NCBI GenBank assembly: GCA_031835245.1
Contig: JAVKOQ010000093.1
Coordinates: forward strand, 1 to 64,000
DNA: 64,000 nt
Reading direction: 5' to 3'
From: Balamuthia mandrillaris
Lineage: Eukaryota; Discosea; Longamoebia; Balamuthiidae
Under the pieces are notes generated by a model, which saw only the letters and a list, made by a program, of their open reading frames with translations, was not told where the DNA came from and searched no databases. Each line of letters begins with the position of its first letter. Positions within the stretch are counted from its first letter, which is position 1. This document shows positions 53,549 through 64,000 of this stretch, piece by piece. Both the position numbers and the translations under genes were made by a program.

Positions 53549-53581
<33 letters not shown>

Positions 53582-55132
53582 CATACACGAATGGGAATAA
53601 TGTTAGCAATAATGGGCATGATAAAGCCAAGTGCGAGACCAATAGCAATAGAAATGCTGCTCAGCCGAATGTCCATCTCTGTGTCGGAATAGGAGGCTAT
53701 AAAATAGGCTACCGGTATGTTAACCAGAAAAGCTGCGCCAAGCCCCAACCCAATTGCTGGAAGCGAGAAGTAAAGCGCCTTTAAATATAAGATTCATTGT
53801 TAGTGAAAAGAGCAGAAGAAGAGAGTCGAAAAAGAGAAGAGAGAAACCTGAATAGTAAGGAGCTTGATAAGAGAGTTGTGTTGCATGCCAAGAGCGCGCA
53901 GCATGCCGTATTCATATGTCTTCTCCTCCGCATTGCTCAACAGCAACGAATAAATAACAAGCATGGAATGAAGTATCAGCACTGATACTATAACTATTAA
54001 CAACTGATAGGCGAATATTAGTAAAGAAACAAACAGAATTAAAAGCGACAAAGAAGAACGCACTTGGTCCAGAAAAGCTCTGGCAATATCGACAGTGTTT
54101 AAAAACTCGTTGATGGGCAGCTTGTAGTCCATTGGCAAAGCAAGACCGAGCGCCAAAGAGATTCCATTCGTCCATGCGATAAGTTCCTCATCACGCTCTG
54201 ATTGTCCTTGTATGTATGTTCCTATTCTGCCTTTTTTCTGTACTATCACTAACGGTGCATAATCCTTTGTTTTGCATTGCCAGTTTTGTTTTGATAAGAA
54301 CATAGCAAATGGAATGAGGAAAAAATACAAAAAAAAAAAGGAAAGGAAGAAAGAAAGGAGAGTAGGTTGTATACGAACATAAATGGGAAAGTCTTTCAAG
54401 AGAAGGTCGACGCTGTCATGAGAAGGATCGGCAGGAGGAGGCGGCAGTCGCATGCCAGGAAGAGCGGACAAGATGGTACGAAGCAGCTGAGCATCCTCTT
54501 TGAAGAACGGCGGTAGCAGTTCCTTGAAGATGAGAAAGGGAACGTATTTGGCTTCCATGATTACGACTGTTCCTAGAGCAGCTGGCCATTTGCCTCTTGG
54601 CTCTTCCACTGATCCTGCCACTATTTGAAACAATTAAAAACGTTTGAGAGCAAGAACGCAGAAGGAAGAAGGGTGATCGAGGAGGCAAGAAGATAAGAGG
54701 AAGAAAAAAAGATACCCATGATATCGGTACTAAACCGAAGAAGATTAGACGCGCCACTCGTTTGGGAGTAGAACTGGTCGAAAATGTCGGAGAGAAGCTC
54801 GTCCGTGAGATACTCGTCCGAATTGACCTCAATGATAGAGCTGCCACCAAAGTTGGCCCGTATGACGATCAATGCCTGTTCCACCAATTCGATAGGAAGC
54901 GTTATGTTCGCCAATCTGGCTATTATTTTTGGGTTCACCAACGTCAATAAAAGGAGATAGTGGAAGAAGAGAAAGACGAAAGAGAACCAATTTGTTGTTG
55001 GACTTGAGTGGCGTTGGAAATGTCAATGGTGAGCGTCTTATTGGCAAGTACTTGTTTGGCAGTGAGTATGAAGAATTGACGAGCTGCCCTATCTAATAAA
55101 TCTGGGGAGAAGCCACCAGCATCCTTTGTTGT

Positions 55133-55174
<42 letters not shown>

Positions 55175-56468
55175 TTCAACTAAAACGCTTTGATAAAGGA
55201 AGTAACTAACTGTAGATAGGTCAGTAAGATCGAAGGTGAGGCTCATCCACTCGCCAGCATTGGCCTTTATCCCCAAGTTTCGAAGCAACGGTCCTGAAAC
55301 AAGTGCCTCTTTTTCACCCAAAGCACGATGCTCCCACCCTCGTCCAAGTCCAACTCTCTGATGTGCGTGAGGAAAGAGAAGCAAGAAGAGAAAGGGTCAC
55401 AAAAGTGACGAGTACCAAGAGAATAGATGACAAGGTACCTTTTCTGCTTCCGTGTCAATGATAAGAATAATGGCGCTTGAGTTTCTTTCCGGCTCAAAGC
55501 GATTGCCCACTCTGCCCAACAATGCCCACCGCGGCACCACTCCCTCTACCTGCGGCACGCCGGACAGCCGTTGCATGATGCTGGTGGCGTTGAGGAGGAA
55601 GGTGGAGGACTCGTAGGTCGTGTTATTCTCCGAGGAGATGATTTGGGCAGGTTGCAGCACGGGTTGCTCAAAGGTTGGTGTCATGACGAGGTCATACTCG
55701 CCCAACGTGTTTTCTGCTAGCTTGAGGAATACGAGAGGTGCTTTTCCTATAGCTGTCGATAAAGCGCTTTGTTTTTCAAAAAATATTGTTGTCAGGTGAT
55801 GGAACTAGACAAAAACAAGTAGAAGAGAGAAAAAAGAGAGAAGAGCGAGAAGAGAGAATGAGAGAATGGGACAAGAGAGGAATAGAAGTGAATGACGAAG
55901 AGAAGAGAGAGAGCGTACACGACGAATGTGACGACAATGAACACAGTGATAACAGCGATAATGAAGTTACGATAGTTCTTGCGGGAGTCGCTGAGGGCAT
56001 AACGCACTGCCACCCACAACTCTAACATCAGCGCCCAAAACGCAGCCTAGAAAGAAGAAAGAAGAAAGAAGAGGAAAGTAGCAAGAAGAGGAAGAGAGAG
56101 AGAGAGAGAGAGAGAAGAAGGAGGAGGAGAAGGATAGAAGAACAGAAGAGAAACGATCGAGAATAAGCAAACAACACTTGCAAAGCAGACTAGGTGAAGA
56201 GGTGCGTACATTAATCCGTTGAGTTATGCTCTGAGAAGTTGGCGAGCGCGACAAGGAGCTTACTCTCTTCTTAAGAGACACTCCATGGACCAGTTCCTGA
56301 TAGGCCTCTTGGGCGTCCCTCTCAGCGTCAGAGTCGTCCAGCTCTTGCTCCAAACGAGGCAGACGAAAGCGAACCTGCTTGTCGGTGCTTGGTAGGTCTG
56401 GAGAGGAGAAAGAGTCCTCACTGCCACTGCTACGAAGCAGTGGTCTCTCTTCAGGTGCCTGCTTCTTT
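50776..56468 (-). CDS. Large FtsX-like permease (MacB/LolCE-type fold), eukaryotic
   Basis: About 21 exons. Well-supported ones: to 56210; 56046-55919; 55766-55439; 55357-55211; 55123-54988; 54919-54716; 54620-54379; 54264-54064; 54003-53848; 53778-53587; 53494-53266; 53106-52901; 52824-52667; 52564-52505; about 52448 to the stop at 50776 in six or seven exons. The join near 52505-52450 is uncertain. Two halves each start with a transmembrane helix and a large extracytoplasmic domain (DPs such as EYDLVMTPTFEQP). Each closes with three helices carrying the FtsX phrase (YEYGMLRALGMQHNSLIKLL; WEYGVLRAVGLA). No ATPase domain is present. A signal or lipid-flux role is possible; function is unknown in protists. 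An ATG 13 bases upstream of the coding frame is out of register across an A9 run (about 56466-56474), so the start is unsettled. Confidence 0.8.
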
Positions 56469-56736
56469 TTTTTTCATCCATCCAAAATGTTTGTGATGAA
56501 TGAAATCTTCAGTTTGTGACACACAAAAGAGAACCACCACAAAGAGAGAAAATACAAACTTTTTTTCTTTCTTTCTTTTCTCCCTCGTCTAATTTGCCAC
56601 AACAGGATTGGTCAGTTATGATGTCATTTCTCCGATTAATCTTCCGATGTCGACAAAATATGAAGAAAGAGGAAATTTCCTCGTGATTATTGAAAGAATG
56701 TTAAGAATGCGAGGAAACTTCGAAGGAAAGAAGTTT
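56469..56736. other. Gap between tandem minus-strand genes
   Basis: It lies between the FtsX-like start region and the CCCH gene stop, with TTTC repeats near 56560-56580. No gene. Confidence 0.45.
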
Positions 56737-58266
56737 TTACTCGGCAGCCTTTGGTGCTTCCTCCTCTTCCTTCTTCTCTTCTTCGCCTTCTTCCTTCTTG
56801 TTCTCACTGGCTTCTTCCTGCTTTACTTCTTCGTCTTTCGAGGGCTCATCAACCTTGTCCGTTTCTTGAGAGGCAGCGGTAGCGGCATCCTCCTTCTTCT
56901 CTTCGGAAGCAGCAGAGGTGTTCTCTGAAGCAGCAGCAGTTTCTGCTTCTCCTTCCTCCTTGCTCTTCTGCTCCGCATCCTTTTGTTTGTCCTTCTCGAC
57001 CTCTTCAGCAGCAGCAGCGACCTCTCCCTCCTTCTTCTCCTGCCACTTTTGCTTGTCCTGGGAGTTTGCTCCCTTGTTGTGTTGTCCACCTCTGCCGCCT
57101 CGTTGACCGCCGCCTCTCTTTCCGCTCTTTGATCGTGTTCGGTGACCAGAAGAGTTGCCATTGGTCTCCGCATTGACAACGCTACCCTCACCACCCTCTT
57201 CCGATGTTGTGGTCTCGTGCTCTCCACCGTTTTGTTGTTGCTCACCTTCCGCAGGAGCAGCTCTGCTACCTCTCCTGCTTCTGCCTCCGCGTCCCCCTCT
57301 GTTACCTTTGCCTCTTCCCCCTCTTCCCCGACCACCTCCTCTCCTGTTGTGATGATGGTTGCGATGATGACCATTCTCTCGTTCGCTGGCGAGTTGTTGC
57401 TCGATCAACAGTTTTGCTTCGGGACTGTCGGGAGCGGTTACTTGCAGCAAACGAGCCATCGAGTGAGAGAACTTGCAGTGCTGGCCGTATCGGCAGCCGT
57501 TGGGAGTGCTGAAAAAGGCACATACGGGAGGACCCGCTTGATATATTGGAAGAAAATTCAGAAGGTGAAAGAGAGAGAAGAAAGCAGCGAAGAGAAAACG
57601 AGAGAATAAGAGAAGACGAGAAGAATGTTCCAAGATGAAATGTTTGACAGTGACAAGAGAGAATGACCAGAAAAAAAGAAACGAAAATAAAAACAAATGA
57701 GATGAGAAAACAAGAGAAAGCGAGAGAGAGAGAGAGAGAGAGAAAACGAGAGAGAGAAAGAAGCGAATGAGAGAAAACACTCAAAAAAAATCAAACAAAC
57801 CTCTATCTTTCTTGGCCCATTCCTGGTGAATGAACGGACACTGCTCCCCTCTCATGCAGCTCTCCGGCGTGCCCTTGTAGAATCGACAAATCATACCTTC
57901 CTGCGGGTGAGGCCTTCCCACCACGCCCAGGCCGATGCCGGGAATGCCGCCCACCATGGGGAGCGGCATGGGCAGAGGCAGGGACATGGCCGAGCCCTCC
58001 GGGCCGGTCATGGAGGCGGGCAGGGCGGCGATGCCCATGGGAGGAGGGGACATCAACGCGGCCATGTGTTGCAGCTGCTGCTGTTGCTGGTGGAGGTGCT
58101 GCAGCTGCTGCAGCTGGAGCTGCTGCTGTTGAAGCCGCTCCAGGGCCATGGCCTCCTCCTCGGAGTTGGTAGCCGTGGTAATAGTGGCAACGGCAGTGGC
58201 TGCTACTTGTTCCTGCTGTTGAGTCTCCTGAAAGGGTTGCTGTGCTTCTGTTTGTGGGGTCTCCAT
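56737..58266 (-). CDS. Two-CCCH zinc-finger protein with RGG region
   Basis: Two exons, 58266-57801 and 57536-56737, encode 421 residues. A Gln-rich N-terminal stretch and a Met/Pro/Gly-rich segment precede zinc finger one, CRFYKGTPESCMRGEQCPFIH (C-x9-C-x5-C-x3-H), and finger two, CAFFSTPNGCRYGQHCKFSH (C-x8-C-x5-C-x3-H). The second exon continues with His- and Arg-Gly-Gly-rich repeats (RGGGRGRGG), then a 200-residue acidic Lys/Glu/Ala tail. CCCH fingers plus RGG boxes point to RNA binding, probably in mRNA processing or decay; a specific orthologue is not recognised. The intron holds GA repeats (CT on the sense strand). Confidence 0.85.
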
Positions 58267-58921
58267 ATTTTTTTTTTTGGTTGGGACTATTTATCACAAA
58301 ACGAGTAGCGAAAAAAAAAACAGGATTAGAATTCAAAGGGAATCGATCGGAAAGGAAGCTAGAACAATAGCGAGAGGTGGAAGAAATGGGGGGGGGGGGA
58401 ATCATGCGTACAGAGAGGATGCTAAAAAGGAAGGAAATGAGAGCGATTCAATCGATCGCGAAGGGAATTAAATAATCGGCAACAACAAAAAAATAGAAGG
58501 TAGCGAAAGCGAAACCACCAACCGAGTGTCGGAAGCGGAGCGAGAGGACGAAGGAAGAAGGTTGTTGAAAAAAAATTAAAAAAAAAAAGGCCGGGCAAAA
58601 AACAGAAATCGGAATCGGACTCTGCTTTTTTTTTTCTTTTCCTCAACAAAAAAAAAAAAATAAAGAAGGACAAAAGAATTGTCGACAGAAGAAAAAGAAA
58701 GGAATTAAAGGGGACACTTTGGGATCGCAGCAGTTCATGGAACCGATCGAATTAAAATTTTCTTTTTATGGTTATATTGTCGACATTTCTCACCTTAAAA
58801 AATAAAGCAAAAATTTTTGGAATGTGAGGCATTTAAATGCGGACATCCAGTTCGATAACCTGACGTCAGCTGAGACTACGGAAAGCTTTTTGTGGACACA
58901 AGGAGAAAGCAGGAGAAAGAG
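58267..58921. promoter_or_regulatory. Divergent upstream region, CCCH / TBC genes
   Basis: The 655 bp between opposite start codons contain poly-A and poly-T runs, a G10 tract near 58389, and a repeated ATCGATCG-like word (58343-58350, 58449-58456). No TATA box is obvious. It probably holds two 5' UTRs, since the short frames inside lack domains. Confidence 0.35.
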
Positions 58922-59404
58922 ATGGCTGTGAACGAGGAAGAGTTTGTGGAGCTGTTGGAAGGCGAGTCGGCCATCGACCTGAACAACCTCAGAGAGGTCT
59001 CCATGTTTGGAGTCCCGGAATCTGTCAGAGGCGAGGTCTGGAAATATCTGCTGGGCGTGTCCAAAGAAGACAAATGTATTCATCATTCCCATCTCATCTC
59101 TCTCTCATTTTCTCTTCCTTTGTTTTTGATTTTTTTTTTTTTGAAACCATTTTTCTGTATTTCTAAAAGCACAAGAAATGAAAATGGTGCGTAAGCTCAA
59201 GGAAGAGTACGACGAGCTGGACAAAACGATTCACAGCGAAGACATTCGGAACATTTCCAGGGAGCTGAAACGCTTTCGCCCCAACATTACCGAGCTTCAC
59301 ACGGACACCAACCGCAAACGCTTCGTCTACTTGATCACCGCTTATGTTAACAGTCATACCGAGTTTGAGGTTCTCTCTCTCACTCACTCACTCACCCGCT
59401 ACAT

Positions 59405-59440
<36 letters not shown>

Positions 59441-60411
59441 TTTCAAAAATTTCAACATTTCTTTTTCTTTTTTCTTTTTCTCTTTTCTTTTTCTCTTTTT
59501 CTCTTTTCTCTTTTCTTTTTTTTGTTGTTTTGTTTTTTGCTTATTTGTTCTTTCGTTTATTTGGCATTAAACAATAGTATATAAGCAACGGAACGTTGAG
59601 TTTACTGGCTCCCTTCGTTTATCTTTGCGAGGAAGAGTATGCTGCCTTTTTCTGTTTCGACAGTCTTGTCAAACGAATGGAAGGTTTGTTTTGTTTTGTT
59701 TTGGTATTTTGTTTCCATCTTCTTTCTCATGCTTCTTCTTCTTCTTTTTTTTTTCGTTTATCTTCCAAACTTCCACAGAGGAAAAGTTTTCTGCGGATGA
59801 CTTGCCTCAAAACGTATCCATGCTGATGATGTTTTTCCAATCCCTATTACCTGACTTGTACGTGCTCTCTTCCTCTCCATCAAACAAACTCCCACTTTAC
59901 ACTTACAACCACAATAAGATTTACATATTTTGAAGACGAAGAAGTTGGCCCGAATGACTGGGCCACGCCTTGGGTTCAAGTTTCGTTTCTCTCTCTGCTC
60001 TCATCCCTCTCATATCTCTTTGTTCTCCTACAACCTCTCTGCTCTCCTCTCACACTAACAAACGAATCATGTTATAGTTTTTGCTAGCAAAAGAGCTGCC
60101 TTTTGACTGCGTCTTGCGGTTATGGGACACTTACTTTAGCTGCGAGGAAGGTCTGAGACTGCACGTCTACATCTGCCTCGCCATTTTGGTGCAGTTCCAC
60201 GAGGACCTCACCGAGCTCGAACATTCGGAGCTCAAAGGCTTTTTGCAGCATCTTCCGCCCATGGATATGGACCAAGTTCGTTTTTTTTTTTTGGTTTTCG
60301 AGTCTTTGGTGTCTTTTCTTTTGTTTCGTATGCTGACTTAACATTTAAAACCAGTTGATAGCACAAGCGTACAACATAAAGGAAGATCTAACGTTGAAAA
60401 ACTTGATATAA
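58922..60411 (+). CDS. Small TBC-domain protein lacking the glutamine finger
   Basis: Exons 58922-59075, 59170-59369, 59578-59683, 59779-59857, 59919-59979, 60078-60275, 60355-60411 sum to 284 residues. The whole protein is a TBC fold: MFGVPESVRGEVWKYLLGV at the start, ELKRFRP in the place of the IxxDxxR helix (ISRELKR, Asp changed to Glu, Arg kept), then YISNGTLSLLAPF where YxQ is expected, and AKELPFDCVLRLWDTYF near the end. The Gln finger is Ser, so classical dual-finger Rab-GAP catalysis is unlikely, as in several degenerate TBC proteins. It could be a Rab binder. It starts only 27 residues before the TBC core and has no other domain. Confidence 0.82.
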
Positions 60412-60450
60412 AGTTTTATGCTGTTCTGTTGAAAACAGTTTGGTTTTATG

Positions 60451-62401
<1,951 letters not shown>

Positions 62402-62800
62402 CTTTTTCTTTCTGCTTTTTTTTTTTTTGAAATAGTTTATTGGCTATCTAGTGGGCTGGGCCGCTCAACCTCGTAGGTAGAATACCTACGGCACCGCTTA
62501 CTGGCGTCAATGCCCATCGGGCAGAGTGCGTTGGGAGGCACATAGGTTGCTAGAGATCGCCTGTTACACGTTTTGAAGTTGGGAGGGTGTGGTGGGTGTG
62601 AGAGATCGCTTGTTCCAAGTTTTGAAGTTGGGATGGTGTGGTAGATAGGTTGGCTTCCATTGGAGGTGCAAAGGCAGATGTGTCATCCAGGCACGGATTC
62701 CGCTGGCAGTCCGCTGGCACCTGACCGGGCTGGCAGGTTTTAGGAGGTCTAACCTCCTGTGGGGTTTCCACTTTTTCGGGAAGGCCGCTCGGTTTTGTTA
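62402..62800. repeat. Hairpin-forming segment with a 49-bp tandem repeat
   Basis: Two perfect 7-bp stems are present: CGTAGGT-AGAAT-ACCTACG (62472-62490) and AGGAGGT-CTA-ACCTCCT (62742-62758). Between them, GAGATCGCCTGTT...GTTTTGAAGTTGGGA is repeated with a 49-bp step (62553 and 62602). No protein domain is seen on either strand. It could be a small mobile element, a structured RNA, or the 3' end of a longer element. Confidence 0.5.
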
Positions 62801-63350
62801 CGAGTCGTCGAGGAAATGCAGTTTTTTGAGTTTCTCATTTCGCTTGAGGAAAATATTGGTCCTGGTGCTGTCGATAATGTGGGTGATGCTATTGATATCT
62901 TTGTTTTTGGTGCCGTGTACCGTTAGATAGTAGGGGAGTTCTCCTTTCCAAAAGTCTAGGTTTTTCACTTGTTGTGCCAACAAGGAGGAAATAAGGATGG
63001 TTCGTTTTGTTGGTTTTTGTTTTTGTGCGTTTGTTTGCTTGTGTGTTTGGGCTTATATTTGTGTTTGTGTTAGCATAAGTATTTATATTCAAAGAATTAG
63101 ATGCGAGAGATTCAAGATTTGCAGTTTTGTGTGAGGGGGTTTTTCGTGATTTTTCGTATGGGATGGTGGGGGGCGTGCTTGGAGCTACCCATACACTCAA
63201 CTTTACCCACAAAAGTCGAGGGCACCCTTCGGATTGACGTGGTTGGGTGTTCCCACGGCACTCGTAAGATTTACATGGGCGAGTGCCCCCATAAAAGGGA
63301 GGGGAAGGGTTAACGCCAACGTTCATACCTTCTCGGCACCGCCCACGCAA
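62798..63350 (-). mobile_element. Possible 3' end of a non-LTR (LINE-like) element
   Basis: A minus-strand frame (62983-62798) ends in a Lys/Asn-rich segment (STRTNIFLKRNEKLKKLHF) that resembles the last residues of LINE ORF2 proteins. The region just upstream (63350-62990) has Pro/Asn-rich frames without domains. No reverse transcriptase is visible, and the match is by general character only. Confidence 0.2.
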
Positions 63351-64000
63351 GTCGGAGTGATCAAATTAGACAGGGGAAAGATAAAGTAGGAAAATCAAAA
63401 TCAAATCAAAGTTAGTCAGTCGCGCTCTTCCTCTCTTCTTTCTGCTTTCTTTGTTAATGAATGTACGAACACGTCATCATTTTTGCACAATTGTTGCACC
63501 ATCTGACCTCTTCCCATGATCTAGATACGATTGTTTTTTTGATTATCGGGTGGTCAGGACAACTGTTGCCCTTCATCCTTTTTCCAAAAATCAAAATCCT
63601 GGGTATCAATGAATATGAACTGAATAATAAAAATAAACAGGGGGGGACAACAGCGAGATATGTAATGTCTTGATCGACAGATTGATCAGATTTTTAACCA
63701 AATATGATCAGGCCTGGACGTCCTTTCGAGCACCAAGATTTCTCCTTTTCTCCCTGTTGTTTCAGAAACCGGAGGAGGAAGCAGGAAGACACCACAAAGG
63801 GAACCCTGTTTTTTTCTTTTATTCTTTTAAAAAATAAGGGAAGAATCAAGAGGGAGGGGGTAGACCTTTTGCCCATCCCTTTTGTTCAGGCTTTTGTTAT
63901 TGGTTGGAAACAAAAAAAAACGGTTGCTCAAAAAAAACTGTAAGCAACAAACACTTGTTTTTCAGTTTCGTTGTTTTCGTTTCCTTAAACGTGTATTTTT
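63351..64000. other. Terminal stretch, no gene seen
   Basis: AT-rich, with short frames on both strands (for example 63461-63673) that lack domains or splice structure. No RNA gene is recognised. Confidence 0.4.

Overview
The window is a chromosome end from a unicellular eukaryote. It opens with CCCTAA telomere repeats (TTAGGG type) and continues through about 18 kb of repeat-rich subtelomere into a gene-dense interior. Most interior genes are split by short GT-AG introns of about 50-300 bp. The gene set (PARG, a GT8 enzyme resembling the inositolphosphoceramide glucuronosyltransferases, a sterol-glucosyltransferase-like GT, GH125, RhoGAP, TBC proteins, a eukaryotic FtsX-like permease) suggests a free-living protist, perhaps an amoebozoan. 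The lineage is inference and I cannot name a species. I saw no tRNA, rRNA or CRISPR.

Subtelomere, 1-18.3 kb. After the telomere come microsatellites, a 69-bp direct repeat with a hairpin, and a 1.7-kb array of about 140-bp Lys-codon-rich units. Two convergent genes follow: a 2-oxoglutarate/Fe(II) oxygenase-like gene (+, ending 6631) and a multi-exon gene with a tyrosine-recombinase-like C-terminal half (-, 11869-6990). Their stop codons are separated almost entirely by a 325-bp TTG array. Next is a telomere-associated block present twice (12.17-14.66 and 14.83-15.92 kb), with 19 and 3 copies of a roughly 100-bp satellite; the first ends in an interstitial telomere repeat. From 15.9 to 18.3 kb lie gene fragments, including a fold-back of a coiled-coil coding segment and a SAP-like relic.

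Interior, 18.3-62.4 kb. In order: ferric reductase/NADPH-oxidase-like flavocytochrome (+); PP2C phosphatase with long charged inserts (-); a small Ser-rich ORF (-); a 2H-phosphoesterase/RRM fusion (+); a small hydrophilic protein (+); a 17-exon gene joining a PARG domain to a C-terminal TBC Rab-GAP domain (+); an IPUT1-like GT8 (-); a DCC/DUF393 thiol-oxidoreductase-like protein (+); a sterol-glucosyltransferase-like GT (-); an MTA/SAH-deaminase-type amidohydrolase (+); a RhoGAP (+); an unknown single-membrane-span protein (+); a decayed piggyBac transposase (-); a GH125 mannosidase (+); a large FtsX-like permease (-); a two-CCCH zinc-finger RGG protein (-); a second TBC protein (+); and a METTL21-type methyltransferase (-). 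Several neighbours are divergent and share 0.4-0.65-kb upstream regions. No operon-like logic is evident; shared themes are membrane traffic and GTPase control (two TBC, one RhoGAP), lipid and sterol glycosylation, and ADP-ribose or RNA handling.

Exon joins were checked by reading-frame phase. For PP2C, the 2H-RRM gene, PARG-TBC, GT8, sterol GT, deaminase, RhoGAP, GH125, CCCH and the second TBC gene, the summed exons give an open frame ending in a stop. Three frames do not close cleanly as given: the recombinase-like gene at a GAG-type microsatellite, the FtsX start at an A9 run, and the methyltransferase at one base. The last 1.6 kb (62.4-64 kb) holds hairpin-forming sequence, a short tandem repeat and possibly the 3' end of a non-LTR element.
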